64,000 nucleotides of DNA from NCBI GenBank assembly GCA_023414875.1, contig JAEZMV010000018.1, forward strand, positions 124,001 through 188,000. The letters run 5' to 3'. The translations under genes were made by a program, and so were the position numbers. This DNA comes from Bacillota bacterium. Its GTDB lineage: Bacteria; Bacillota; Clostridia; Lachnospirales; Lachnospiraceae. Below the pieces are notes generated by a model. The model was not told the DNA's origin, did not search any database, and worked only from the letters and a program-made list of their open reading frames with translations. This document shows, in pieces, positions 36,465-45,947 of the stretch. Position 1 is the stretch's first letter. Every line of letters begins with the position of its first letter.

Positions 36465-38669
36465 ATGCAGGTTATAAAAGCTAAGCAGGATGAAGTCAGG
36501 GAAATCCTGACAGAGGAGTATCAAAGTGAGAGACAGAAGGAGGAGCATTATCTTGAGGAGTGCGTTAAGGTAATTCAGCATAACATTGATGAATACTTAT
36601 TAAAGTATAGAGCACTCAGTAAAGAGACAAAGGAACTGTATGATGAATATAGGTCAAATAATCCGGGGTTACACAATGACCTTTCCACTGGACTTGATTT
36701 GAAATCAATGATGGAACGAACGCTGAATAAAAATCTGTTAGCCTTAAAAAAACCTTACTTTGGGCGAATTGATTATATGGATAAGGAGGACAATCAAAAT
36801 TATTGTTTATATCTTGGGAAAAATGGCATTCGTAAAAATATTACCGAGAATATGATTATTGATTGGAGAGCACCAATCTCCAGTGTATATTATGACAGTG
36901 ATATTGGAGAAAGCTCCTACCAGACACCCTTTGGAGAAAATATTGATATTACACTTAACCTTAAGAGAACCTATGACATTGAAGACAGTAAATTAAATGA
37001 ATTCTATGATTCTGATGTGATTACCAATGATGAGTTTCTCACCAAGTATTTAAGCAAAAATAAGGAGGTTGTGCTTGGTGAAATCATCGCAACCATTCAA
37101 AAGGAACAGAATGAAATCATAAGGGACGTTCCCTGGCATAGTGTTATAGTTCAAGGCGTGGCCGGCAGCGGGAAAACTACGGTAGCAATGCATCGCATCT
37201 CTTACATTCTTTATAATTACAAAGAGAAGTTTAGACCCGATGAGTTTTTTGTTATAGGTAGTAATAAGATGCTGTTAAATTATATAACCGGGGTGCTACC
37301 AAACCTGGATGTATATAATGTAAATCAAATGACGATGGAAGAATTCTTATTAATGTTGTTGGATAAGGATTTTAATTATAAAAAAGGAAACTATTCCATC
37401 GGAAACAGCTTTCTTAAATTAGATCCCTCGATGTACGCAAAAGAACTTTCGAGCTTAAAAAGCTTCAAGGGCTCGATCCATTTTATAAAGGCATTAGTAT
37501 TTTATATGAAACAATATGAGTTAAATACTATAAATACAAATTCCGTTCTGTATAATGATATAAATATTTATTCTGAAGAGGAGATCTTATATTTTCTTGA
37601 TTTCTTTGAGGAAAAACCCTTGCAGGAGAAGATTGATCTATTAAATAAACGGCTTGCTTATAAAATTACTTCTATCAACGAAGAAGAATTGAAACGAAAA
37701 GAAGAAATAAAAGCGGAGATTAATAAATACAAGAATTACTTTGGGGTACGTAACAAAAAAATTAATTTAATGGAGGTTTATCTGGGATTTCTAGAGCATT
37801 TGGCAGAATACAGGGAGATATACCTTAGTAATGAGATTATACTTCCTAAAAAGGAGAGTATTAAACAGCAGCTTCATAAGCTTCAGAATAAGGAGCTGGA
37901 TATTTATGATTTGGGAATGTTAAGCTTAATCAAGCGTAAGTTGAAATGGAGTGAGGATTTTGATTATGTAAGTCATATTGTAATAGATGAGGCACAGGAT
38001 TTTGGAGTCATGCTTTTTTATTTGTTTAAGCAGTTGTTTAAGACCTGTACGTATACCATTATGGGAGATGTATCGCAAAATATTTACTATGATACCGGTA
38101 TGAACGATTGGGAAACCCTAAAACAGGAAGTATTTCTTCCCGAGAAGGACAGGTTTTATCTGCTTGCAAAAAGTTATCGTAATACGGTTGAGATATCGGA
38201 TTATGCAAGTAAGGTACTAAAAAAGTGCTCCTTTCAAACCTATGATATAGAACCAATCCTTAGACACGGGAAAGAGGTATCTGTTAACGAGATGCTTAGT
38301 GAACAGCAGATGGTGTCTGAGGCGGTTGAAATCATAAACAAGATTCAAACAAAAGGCTATGATACCATTGCTGTCATCTGTCGGACAGTAGAAGAGACAC
38401 TTAGAGTAAAGGATTTGCTAAAGCCGTTCATAACAACCCTTCCTCTTGAAGAGGAGATGGAAGAGATGATCTTCAAGAACGGAGTGATGATTCTACCGAT
38501 TTATATGACGAAGGGCTTAGAATTTGATGCAGTCATCCTATGGAATCCAGTGGAGACCAGTTATCGGTTCTGTGATGAGGATGCGAAGCTTTTATATGTG
38601 GCAATTACACGGGCATTACACGAATTATATATTATATATCAGGGTAACTTGTCAGGATTATTAATATAA
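36465..38669 (+). CDS. helD: HelD-like UvrD/Rep-family helicase
   Basis: 734 residues. Charged helical N-terminal arm (about 1-60), superfamily 1 ATPase core with Walker A GVAGSGKTTVAMHR (K237), a variable helical insertion, Walker B region VIDEAQDFG, and the C-terminal helicase motif region ending in LYVAITRALHELY. In Bacillus the related HelD binds RNA polymerase and releases stalled enzyme from DNA; the N-terminal coiled arm fits that subgroup better than UvrD/PcrA. RBS AAGGAGG. Single-gene unit followed by tRNA genes. Confidence 0.85.
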   Translation: MQVIKAKQDEVREILTEEYQSERQKEEHYLEECVKVIQHNIDEYLLKYRALSKETKELYDEYRSNNPGLHNDLSTGLDLKSMMERTLNKNLLALKKPYFGRIDYMDKEDNQNYCLYLGKNGIRKNITENMIIDWRAPISSVYYDSDIGESSYQTPFGENIDITLNLKRTYDIEDSKLNEFYDSDVITNDEFLTKYLSKNKEVVLGEIIATIQKEQNEIIRDVPWHSVIVQGVAGSGKTTVAMHRISYILYNYKEKFRPDEFFVIGSNKMLLNYITGVLPNLDVYNVNQMTMEEFLLMLLDKDFNYKKGNYSIGNSFLKLDPSMYAKELSSLKSFKGSIHFIKALVFYMKQYELNTINTNSVLYNDINIYSEEEILYFLDFFEEKPLQEKIDLLNKRLAYKITSINEEELKRKEEIKAEINKYKNYFGVRNKKINLMEVYLGFLEHLAEYREIYLSNEIILPKKESIKQQLHKLQNKELDIYDLGMLSLIKRKLKWSEDFDYVSHIVIDEAQDFGVMLFYLFKQLFKTCTYTIMGDVSQNIYYDTGMNDWETLKQEVFLPEKDRFYLLAKSYRNTVEISDYASKVLKKCSFQTYDIEPILRHGKEVSVNEMLSEQQMVSEAVEIINKIQTKGYDTIAVICRTVEETLRVKDLLKPFITTLPLEEEMEEMIFKNGVMILPIYMTKGLEFDAVILWNPVETSYRFCDEDAKLLYVAITRALHELYIIYQGNLSGLLI

Positions 38670-38845
38670 AGGGTTTCCTTTACAGTCATCCTATGGCGTG
38701 GCAGCTCCCAGGAGGGCCACGTCAAGGATAAATTCCTAAAGTTTGGATATATTGTAGCAATTTCATATATAATTCATAGAATTTGGAGCAAAACTATTGA
38801 CAAAAGAAAAGGGATTGAATATAATAAAAAAGTACTTTTACGTAA

Positions 38846-38918
38846 GGGATCTTAGCTCAGCTGGGAGAGCATCTGCCTTACAAGCAGAGGGTCATAGGTT
38901 CGAGCCCTATAGGTCCCA
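38846..38918 (+). tRNA. tRNA-Val (TAC)
   Basis: Cloverleaf: acceptor GGGATCT with AGGTCCC, anticodon stem TCTGC/GCAGA, loop CTTACAA (anticodon TAC), TTCGAGC T-loop, discriminator A. CCA is not encoded. Confidence 0.96.
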
Positions 38919-38944
38919 TTTTTATGCAGTACAATTAATAATAT

Positions 38945-39018
38945 GGCGAAGTAGCTCAGCTGGCGAGAGCACGCGGTTCATACCCGCGGTGTCGGCGGTT
39001 CAAATCCGTCCTTCGCTA
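38945..39018 (+). tRNA. tRNA-Met (CAT), elongator type
   Basis: Acceptor GGCGAAG with CTTCGCT, anticodon stem CGCGG/CCGCG, loop TTCATAC (anticodon CAT), discriminator A. The GGCG start is typical of elongator tRNA-Met, not the initiator. CCA is not encoded. Confidence 0.94.
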
Positions 39019-39029
39019 CTCAAATTAGA

Positions 39030-39057
39030 AGATGTGTTTCATACACATCTTTTTTTG
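39030..39057 (+). terminator. Terminator after tRNA pair
   Basis: Stem 39030-39037 with 39043-39050 (AGATGTGT/ACACATCT) followed by a T run. Confidence 0.9.
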
Positions 39058-39180
39058 TACACTAACATTAATAAGTTACTAGCCGAAACTCTTTAATTAA
39101 GCTATAATAGATTTGACCTAATATTATAAGGTCATAATAAAAACATAATTAGATTCAGACACTTGGAGGATATAATATAT

Positions 39181-39732
39181 ATGAGAATTGGAACGGGATA
39201 TGATGTTCATAAATTAGTGGAAGATAGGGAGCTGATCCTTGGTGGAGTTAAAATCCCATATGAAAAGGGATTGCTTGGGCACTCAGATGCGGATGTATTA
39301 GTCCATGCAGTTATGGATGCTTTGCTGGGTGCTGCCGCTCTAGGTGATATCGGAAAGCATTTTCCTGATACGAGCGATGAATACAAAGGGATTTCAAGTA
39401 TAGCTTTATTAAAAAAAGTAAAGGAACTGCTAGAGGAGAAATTATATTTTATAGAAAATATTGATGCAACTGTGATTGCCCAAAAACCAAAGCTTGCACC
39501 CTATCTTCCTGAGATGCTACAAAACTTAGCAGATGCACTCGGTATCGAATTAGATAGGATTAATATTAAGGCTACTACGGAGGAGGGGCTTGGTTTTACA
39601 GGAGCCGGGCTTGGGATTGCAGCAAATGCCGTATGTCTGCTGGAAACGATGATGAACTATCAGTATGATGCAACACCGAAAAGCAATACTGGAAGCGGTT
39701 GTAGCGGCTGCAGCGGTTGCCCTAAAAAATAA
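39181..39732 (+). CDS. ispF: 2-C-methyl-D-erythritol 2,4-cyclodiphosphate synthase with Cys-rich tail
   Basis: Cyclises CDP-methylerythritol phosphate in the MEP isoprenoid pathway. The metal ligands D8 and H10 (GTGYDVH) and the LGHSDADVLVHA and TTEEGLGFTG motifs are intact. The protein has 183 residues against about 157 for the family: after LETM it continues about 25 residues ending GSGCSGCSGCPKK, an unusual Cys-Gly tail. ATG 39181 is preferred to TTG 39163, which lies in the RBS GGAGGA. It is upstream of the Cys T-box operon but separated from it by that leader. Confidence 0.94.
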   Translation: MRIGTGYDVHKLVEDRELILGGVKIPYEKGLLGHSDADVLVHAVMDALLGAAALGDIGKHFPDTSDEYKGISSIALLKKVKELLEEKLYFIENIDATVIAQKPKLAPYLPEMLQNLADALGIELDRINIKATTEEGLGFTGAGLGIAANAVCLLETMMNYQYDATPKSNTGSGCSGCSGCPKK

Positions 39733-39736
39733 GTGG

Positions 39737-39783
39737 GTTATTGCGACGGTCAAAGAATGTAGGTTGTTGCGATTGTCAAAGAA
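39737..39783 (+). repeat. Imperfect 21-nt direct repeat downstream of ispF
   Basis: 39737-39757 and 39763-39783 match at 18 of 21 positions with a 26-nt period, both ending GTCAAAGAA. They lie just ahead of the Cys T-box leader. Confidence 0.5.
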
Positions 39784-39844
39784 CTGATTGACAAAATAAT
39801 CATCCTTGCATACAATAAACAGTAGAATGATGATATGAAAAAGC

Positions 39845-40083
39845 TATGAACGGAAAAGTAGCTCGTAGAATAGTATCAGAGATAGAATGTCATCGGCTGA
39901 AAGCATTCTTTACGAAGATATGAGCGAAGTGCATCCGGGAGCTGGTTCGGTGAGGCAGTCGCTTAGCCGGGCACGGTAACAGCCGTTATCTGTATGAGAT
40001 GTATGTTTTTTATCAGGCAGAAAGCATACAAATAGAGTGGAACAGCGATATTCACCGCCTCTATCCTTAGAGGCGTTTTTTTT
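39845..40083 (+). promoter_or_regulatory. T-box leader, specifier TGC (Cys)
   Basis: The T-box core reads GAGTGGAACAGCG (40035-40047). The acceptor-pairing bases TGGA suit a UCCA-ending tRNA, as tRNA-Cys has. The Stem I 3' side reads GAAG-TGC-ATCCGGGAGC, placing a Cys codon at 39930-39932. The terminator is 40056-40062 with 40069-40075 followed by eight or more T. It precedes cysE-cysS, so uncharged tRNA-Cys should switch the operon on. Confidence 0.88.
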
Positions 40084-40267
40084 GTCTTTATACTGAATTA
40101 CTAAAACTAAAATGGATAATATGATAGAAATATATTTAATACTTTATCTATTGTTTATTGATTGGTTTTTGAAAAACTGAATAACTTAATCTACTGAGTA
40201 CATAAAACATGCAGACTTAATAGTTTTGCAATTACCTAAATGTCTTATTGATAGCAAGGGGGATATA

Positions 40268-40954
40268 ATGATGGGTATTATTAAATATATTAAAGAAGAA
40301 ATGCAGATTATAAAGGAACGGGATCCTGCAATAAAAACACCAATTGAGGTCTTTCTGTACCCAAGCTTCCGTGCAATTATCCGTTATCGTATTGCACACT
40401 ATCTATATAAAAAACAGCATTATTTTCTGGCCAGATGGTATTCGCAGAGGACGGTAAGAAAAACAGGAATAGAAATTCATCCTGGAGCAACCATAGGTAA
40501 GGGTTTATTTATAGATCATGGTCATGGAGTTGTAATCGGTGAAACGGCAATCGTTGGTGATAACGTTACTCTGTATCAGGGGGTTACCCTGGGTGGTACC
40601 GGCAAAGAGCATGGAAAACGTCATCCCACGGTCGGCAATAATGTTATGATCAGCGCAGGGGCTAAAATATTAGGCTCTTTTACCATCGGCGAGAATTCAA
40701 AAATTGGTGCAGGCTCCGTAGTGCTTTCGGAGGTACCACCAAATTCCACTGTGGTTGGTGTACCGGGTAGGGTTGTGAAGCGGGATAATGTGAAAATACC
40801 CAGAGAAGAAATGGATCAAGTTCATTTTCCGGATCCGGTACAGAAGGAAATGTATTGTTTAAAGAATGAAAATATTTGCTTAAGAAACGAAATTAAGAGA
40901 TTATATGAACGATTTGATGAATTGGAACATAAGGCAGACAGTACGAAGGAATAA
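40268..40954 (+). CDS. cysE: Serine O-acetyltransferase
   Basis: About 228 residues. Acetylates serine with acetyl-CoA, giving O-acetylserine for cysteine synthesis. N-terminal helical region, then left-handed beta-helix hexapeptide repeats with IDHGHGVVIGETA and the acceptor-site GGTGKEHGKRHPT loop. The start is ATG 40268 or 40271 behind AAGGGGG. A C-terminal coiled tail (about 185-228) replaces the usual CysE inhibitory end. Placed directly behind the Cys T-box and ahead of cysS. Confidence 0.94.
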   Translation: MMGIIKYIKEEMQIIKERDPAIKTPIEVFLYPSFRAIIRYRIAHYLYKKQHYFLARWYSQRTVRKTGIEIHPGATIGKGLFIDHGHGVVIGETAIVGDNVTLYQGVTLGGTGKEHGKRHPTVGNNVMISAGAKILGSFTIGENSKIGAGSVVLSEVPPNSTVVGVPGRVVKRDNVKIPREEMDQVHFPDPVQKEMYCLKNENICLRNEIKRLYERFDELEHKADSTKE

Positions 40955-40995
40955 TGTTAAGTATGATACATTAAAATATAGCAGGAGGAAATGAG

Positions 40996-42399
40996 ATGAA
41001 AATTTATAATACATTAACTCAGAAAAAAGAGGAATTCGTACCTTTGGAGGAAGGAAAGATTCGAATGTACGTCTGTGGACCTACGGTCTATAATTATATC
41101 CATATAGGAAATGCCAGACCGGCGATTCTTTTTGATACCTTCCGTAGATATATGGAATTCCGTGGATTTGAGGTTAATTTTGTCTCAAACTTTACCGACG
41201 TTGATGATAAAATCATTAAGAAAGCCAATGAAGAAGGGGTTAGTGCTTCAGAGATATCGGAGCGCTTCATTAAGGAATTCCGTACGGATATGGAAGCACT
41301 GAATGTAAAGGAAGCCACCACTCATCCAAAGGCAACAGAGGAAATTGAGGGCATGATTGAGATGATCTCTGACTTAATCAAAAAAGGTCATGCTTATGAA
41401 AAAAACGGTACCGTATATTTTAGAACCAGAAGCTTTGATGATTATGGAAAATTATCAAAGAAAAAAATAGATGATTTAGAAGCCGGAATTCGTATCGCAG
41501 TTAGTGAAGAAAAGGAAGACCCGATGGATTTCGTACTCTGGAAACCAAAGAAGGAGGGAGAGCCTTATTGGACTGCTCCCTGGAGTGATGGACGCCCCGG
41601 TTGGCATATTGAATGTTCGGTAATGAGCAGAAAATATCTGGGAGAGCAGATTGACATCCATGCAGGCGGTGAAGATCTTGTATTCCCTCACCATGAAAAT
41701 GAAATTGCACAGAGTGAAGCAGCTAATGGCAAAGAGTTTGCCAGATATTGGATGCACAATGGGTTTATCAATATAGATAATAAGAAAATGTCAAAGTCAG
41801 AGGGGAATTTCTTCACGGTCCGTGAAATCTGTGAACAATATGATCCCCAGGTAATTCGTTTCTTTATGCTGACCTCCCATTACCGCAGTCCGTTAAACTT
41901 TAGTAAGGATTTGATGGAAGCTGCCAAGAGCTCGTTAAACCGAATTCTTACGTCCGTTGCTCAATTAGAACATCTGTTAAAAAGCGGTGCTCTTACCAGA
42001 GAGTTTATTTCTTCGGAGGAACAACTGATTTTAACAGAAGCAGAAGGCTTGAATAGTAAATTCATTGATTCCATGGAGGATGATTTTAATACAGCCGATG
42101 CGATTACCGCTATCTTTGAGCTCGTAAAGCTAGCTAACTCTAATTGCAGCGGAAGCAGTAGTGTTGAATTTGTTACAAAAATCAATGAAAAGCTTACGAA
42201 TCTGTGTAATATTCTTGGTATTACTACCAAGAAGGAGGAAGAGCTTCTAGATGATGATATAGAGAAGTTGATTGAGGAAAGACAGGCGGCAAGAAAGAAT
42301 AAGGATTTCGCAAGATCAGATCAAATTCGTAATCTTCTGTTAGAAAAGGGAATAATCTTAGAAGATACCAGAGAGGGTGTAAGATGGAAACGGAGTTAA
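40996..42399 (+). CDS. cysS: Cysteinyl-tRNA synthetase
   Basis: 467 residues, class I. Visible: CGPTVYNYIHIGNARP (zinc cysteine and HIGH-type motif), GWHIECS, HHENEIAQ (zinc ligands) and KMSKS. Charges tRNA-Cys in the cytoplasm. RBS AGGAGG. Its 3' end overlaps mrnC by 16 nt. Co-transcription with cysE under one Cys T-box ties amino acid supply to charging demand. Confidence 0.97.
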   Translation: MKIYNTLTQKKEEFVPLEEGKIRMYVCGPTVYNYIHIGNARPAILFDTFRRYMEFRGFEVNFVSNFTDVDDKIIKKANEEGVSASEISERFIKEFRTDMEALNVKEATTHPKATEEIEGMIEMISDLIKKGHAYEKNGTVYFRTRSFDDYGKLSKKKIDDLEAGIRIAVSEEKEDPMDFVLWKPKKEGEPYWTAPWSDGRPGWHIECSVMSRKYLGEQIDIHAGGEDLVFPHHENEIAQSEAANGKEFARYWMHNGFINIDNKKMSKSEGNFFTVREICEQYDPQVIRFFMLTSHYRSPLNFSKDLMEAAKSSLNRILTSVAQLEHLLKSGALTREFISSEEQLILTEAEGLNSKFIDSMEDDFNTADAITAIFELVKLANSNCSGSSSVEFVTKINEKLTNLCNILGITTKKEEELLDDDIEKLIEERQAARKNKDFARSDQIRNLLLEKGIILEDTREGVRWKRS

Positions 42400-42854
42400 C
42401 TAACAGAGTTGAAACAACAGGTTTCAATAAGTTTATTAAAAGCTCACTAAACCTACCTGAAACGGATATTAAAACCTATTCGCCTCTCACACTTGCATTT
42501 ATTGGAGATTCTATTTTTGATTTAATCATACGTACCTCCGTCGTTGAGAGCGGAAATGCTCCTGTAAATAAGCTTCATAAAAGGGCTTCTAAGCTGGTTC
42601 AGGCTACTGCACAGGCTGATTTATTCCATATCATCAAGGATCAACTGTCAGAGGAGGAAATGGCAATCTATAAAAGAGGGAGGAATGCAAAATCCTTTAC
42701 TTCGGCTAAAAATGCAGGCATTGTTGAGTATCGTACGGCGACCGGCCTGGAAGCCATGATAGGGTATTTGTATTTGACGGATCAGATGGATCGGCTGTTG
42801 GAGCTTATGAAACCACAGGTAGAAAAAATGCTCCTAGATGAGAATAAGAAGTAA
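42384..42854 (+). CDS. mrnC: Mini-ribonuclease III
   Basis: 156 residues: an RNase III catalytic domain without the dsRNA-binding domain, starting LAFIGDSIFDLIIR where RNase III has its signature acidic helix. MrnC matures the 23S rRNA ends in Firmicutes. It overlaps the end of cysS, the same gene order as in Bacillus, which supports the assignment. RBS GAGGGTG lies in cysS. Confidence 0.93.
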   Translation: METELTNRVETTGFNKFIKSSLNLPETDIKTYSPLTLAFIGDSIFDLIIRTSVVESGNAPVNKLHKRASKLVQATAQADLFHIIKDQLSEEEMAIYKRGRNAKSFTSAKNAGIVEYRTATGLEAMIGYLYLTDQMDRLLELMKPQVEKMLLDENKK

Positions 42855-43000
42855 CCCGACAAAAAAAATAATATGTTTTATACAGATCAAGGTTTTTTGT
42901 TTTAGTTTTTTATCCGTTAACATTTCGATTAGAGAATGTTTGAGCCCTACACTTAATTTACAAACTATTCGGAATGGAAATATAAGGGAATATATGATAA

Positions 43001-43074
43001 AATAAGGCTGTAGCTTTCGTTATGAAACAAACCAATCATGGGTGTTTCACAATAAAGTTACAGCCTTATTTTTA
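43001..43074. terminator. Long hairpin terminator after mrnC
   Basis: Arms 43001-43017 and 43054-43070 form a 17-bp stem with one wobble, with GAAAC/GTTTC pairing further inside, and TTATTTTTA follows. Confidence 0.7.
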
Positions 43075-43090
43075 TGAGCCGGTTTTCTAG

Positions 43091-43198
43091 CATCACCTTG
43101 ATCAAGTTGCAGCAGAAAATAAGGAATTTTACAATAAAGTACTTAAAAGTGTGGAACGTTATGAACGAAGGTTTCGTCTAAACAGTAGAGGTGAGTAA
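43091..43198 (+). pseudogene. Possible coding remnant
   Basis: A 35-codon open stretch ending at TAA 43198 reads like protein (contains DQVAAENKEFYNKVLK and ERYERRFRL), but it has an in-frame stop directly before it and no start codon or RBS. I do not recognise it. The rest of 42855-43331 holds the terminator above and no other gene. Confidence 0.25.
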
Positions 43199-43331
43199 AG
43201 TTAGAAGGAAAAGCAACTTTCTACATTGTTTCAGATTCTGTTTAACAGCATTATGTCAGGAAGATGGAAGGATTTATAAGCCTTTCTATCGGAAAGTTAG
43301 CGCAGGATAATGCGCGGGGATGGAGGAGAAT

Positions 43332-44420
43332 ATGAAAAAAAGAAACGTGTTTCGATTACTAGGTTATTTTTTATTGATTTTACTAGTATTGACAGCCTGC
43401 AGTAGTAAGTATTCTTATAAGAAAGCTGACAAGGATACTAGCAATGATTTTTCTGCAGGATCCGATATGAAAGAGGATATGAAATCCTCCGAAGTTGCTT
43501 TGGATATAGAAGCAACCGTTGCATCAGAGGAAGCTTCTGCCTTAAGCAGTACCTCAGCTCTTGGTTCAGGAGCAGCGGTGGATCAAACCCAGGATAAAAT
43601 TATTCGCCGTTTTTATATGGAGGTAGAAACCCAGGAATTTGACAGCCTGATATCTAAGATTGATGCTGAGATTAGTCGTTTGAACGGATACATTGAAGCC
43701 TCGCAAATCAGTGGAAAACGTTATTATGACACAAATAATTCCCGTTATGGAGATATTGTAGTCAGAATTCCAAGCAATAAGGTAGATGAGTTTGTAAGTA
43801 CCGTGGATGAAAAAGCTAATGTTATAGATAAGCAGGAGAATACGGAGAATGTTACACTGGAATACATAGACATGCAAAGTCGTAAAGAAACCTTGGAAAT
43901 TGAGCAGGAAAGACTGTTTGCGATATTAGGAGAAGAGAAAAGCTTAGATAATATCATTACACTGGAAAGCCGCTTAAGTGATATCCGATATGAGCTTCAA
44001 AATTATGAATCTAAATTAAGATATTATGATAATCTCGTCGAATACAGCACGGTTACGCTAAACATTCAGGAGGTAGAACGGATAACACCGGTAAAAAAAG
44101 AAAAACAGACAGTTGGAAGCAGAATCAAGAACGGCTTTAGTGATACGATGTATGATATCAGTCAAGGCTTTCAGAATTTCTTTGTCTGGTTTGTGGTTAA
44201 CCTGCCCTATCTTCTGATCTGGGGAGTTATCATTGGTGCAACTGTATTCTTCACTCGAAGGGGCTTGAAAAAGAATAGACTAAAAAAAGCTGCTATACAG
44301 CCACACTATGGCCAACAACAGGCCGTGCAGCATAATCAAGCATATATAAATCAAAACCAAACAAACCCTGGTAACATAAATCAAGGAACTATGGATCAAG
44401 GTAATAATAAGCAGGAATAA
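43332..44420 (+). CDS. DUF4349-like membrane lipoprotein
   Basis: 362 residues. Lipoprotein signal with lipobox LTAC (C23), Ser/Ala-rich linker to about residue 85, a DUF4349-type extracellular domain with a central coiled coil (about 95-250), one membrane helix (about 285-305), and a Gln/Asn-rich cytoplasmic tail. DUF4349 proteins are widespread and of unknown function. ATG 43332 is chosen for GGAGG five bases upstream rather than ATG 43320. An 18-bp hairpin follows. Confidence 0.8.
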   Translation: MKKRNVFRLLGYFLLILLVLTACSSKYSYKKADKDTSNDFSAGSDMKEDMKSSEVALDIEATVASEEASALSSTSALGSGAAVDQTQDKIIRRFYMEVETQEFDSLISKIDAEISRLNGYIEASQISGKRYYDTNNSRYGDIVVRIPSNKVDEFVSTVDEKANVIDKQENTENVTLEYIDMQSRKETLEIEQERLFAILGEEKSLDNIITLESRLSDIRYELQNYESKLRYYDNLVEYSTVTLNIQEVERITPVKKEKQTVGSRIKNGFSDTMYDISQGFQNFFVWFVVNLPYLLIWGVIIGATVFFTRRGLKKNRLKKAAIQPHYGQQQAVQHNQAYINQNQTNPGNINQGTMDQGNNKQE

Positions 44421-44459
44421 CCTATTCATATACCAATGTCTATATCATTATAAATTAAC

Positions 44460-44503
44460 GATAGGAAGCCCGGTGATAGGATGCCATCACCGGGCTTCCT
44501 ATC
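44460..44503. terminator. 18-bp perfect hairpin after lipoprotein gene
   Basis: 44460-44477 and 44486-44503 are exact complements around AGGATGCC. No T run follows on either strand, so it may protect mRNA ends or be a repeat rather than a terminator. Confidence 0.6.
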
Positions 44504-44624
44504 AGTAACCATTTCTAGAACATTGTTGAGTTACAATTCTAAGCTACTAACTCTTTACATAAAACGACTGCTTTGATATGATTAAAACAGAGTGAGAAAG
44601 CGTATGGACTAAGGAGGTGGTGCC

Positions 44625-45827
44625 ATGAATCCGGTAATATTTCATGTGGATGTAAATTCTGCATTTTTGAGCTGGGAGGCAGTTCATCGTCTACAGAATG
44701 GAGAGGAAACCGACTTAAGAGAAATTGCTTGTGCAGTGGCGGGTGATAAGAACAAGCGGCATGGAGTTATTCTCGCAAAATCTATGATAGCGAAGCAATA
44801 TGGAGTAAAAACAGGGGAGCCGATTGTAGATGCTTTAAAGAAATGTCCGAATCTTACTCTGGTACCGCCAAGTCATCGGTTATATGAGGAATACTCCAAG
44901 GCTTTTATAGAGATTTTATCTGATTTTACACCGATTGTGGAACAATGCTCCATCGATGAAGCCTATTGTGATATGACAGGAATGGAAACGCTGTTCGGAT
45001 CGCCGATTGAGGCAGCCAATAAGATTAAGGACAGAGTTAAAAGAGAATTGGGATTCACAGTTAATATTGGAATCTCTAATAATAAATTACTCGCAAAAAT
45101 GGCATCGGATTTTCAAAAGCCCGATAAGGTTCATACACTGTATCCGGAAGAAATCAAAGAAAAAATGTGGATTTTACCGGTTGGAGAGTTATTCTATGTT
45201 GGTAAATCTACGGTAAAAAGGTTGAATATGCTAGGCATCTATACCATAGGTGAATTGGCGAAAACAGATGTTGAGGTTCTAAAGGCGCATTTAAAAAAGC
45301 ATGGTGAAGTTATCCACAGGTTTGCCAATGGAATGGATACCTGTATTATTTCTCAGGATGAAGTAAAGAATAAGGGTTATGGTAATTCAACTACGATTTC
45401 CTTTGATGTTGAGGAGGAATCAACGGCAAAGATGATACTGCTTTCCCTAGCAGAAACAGTGGCCTCCAGACTTCGAAGAGATGATATGATGGCAAATGTA
45501 GTCTCAGTAAGTATTGTTGATTCGGATTTTCATCACAGCTCCCATCAGACGACCTTGTTAAGCCCGACTCATAATACTGATATGCTTCATCAAACGGCAT
45601 GTATTTTATTTGATGAGTTATGGGATGGGTCGCCGATCCGTAATCTTGGTATTCAAACCAGCAAAGTGGTTTCGGATGAGGTGGACCGGCAGATGAATTT
45701 GTTTGGATTTGAAACGGATGAGAAAAAGGAAAAATTAGATCAGGCGATTGACCGGATACGCAATCGTTTCGGAACCTCAGCAATTCAAAGAGCAAGTCTT
45801 GTGCAGCAGAATAAAAAAATAAAATAG
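44625..45827 (+). CDS. dinB: DNA polymerase IV (Y family)
   Basis: 400 residues. Translesion polymerase with the catalytic carboxylates in FHVDVNSAF (D9) and CSIDEAYCDM, a thumb region, and a little-finger domain ending near 360. The extreme C terminus lacks an obvious clamp-binding QLxLF, though QMNLFGF at about 360 could serve. RBS AAGGAGG. I do not see a clear LexA box in the 200 bases upstream. Confidence 0.93.
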   Translation: MNPVIFHVDVNSAFLSWEAVHRLQNGEETDLREIACAVAGDKNKRHGVILAKSMIAKQYGVKTGEPIVDALKKCPNLTLVPPSHRLYEEYSKAFIEILSDFTPIVEQCSIDEAYCDMTGMETLFGSPIEAANKIKDRVKRELGFTVNIGISNNKLLAKMASDFQKPDKVHTLYPEEIKEKMWILPVGELFYVGKSTVKRLNMLGIYTIGELAKTDVEVLKAHLKKHGEVIHRFANGMDTCIISQDEVKNKGYGNSTTISFDVEEESTAKMILLSLAETVASRLRRDDMMANVVSVSIVDSDFHHSSHQTTLLSPTHNTDMLHQTACILFDELWDGSPIRNLGIQTSKVVSDEVDRQMNLFGFETDEKKEKLDQAIDRIRNRFGTSAIQRASLVQQNKKIK

Positions 45828-45947
45828 CTTATAATATGTGTCTTAGCGTCGATTAATCTTGTCTGAAATGAATGGTAAATTATGTAAACAAATGATATAA
45901 TAGTATCTCCGATAGGTGACATAATAACCAGAAAATGAGGACAAAGA

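Noticed and set aside
38797..39096. 99-codon ORF on the + strand
   Set aside because: It runs straight through the two tRNA genes; an artefact of RNA sequence.
44505..44620. LexA (SOS) box upstream of dinB
   Set aside because: GAAC and GTTG occur near 44518 but with wrong spacing for GAACNNNNGTTC.
45391..45795. 134-codon minus-strand ORF inside dinB
   Set aside because: Shadow of the dinB coding frame, without a start context.
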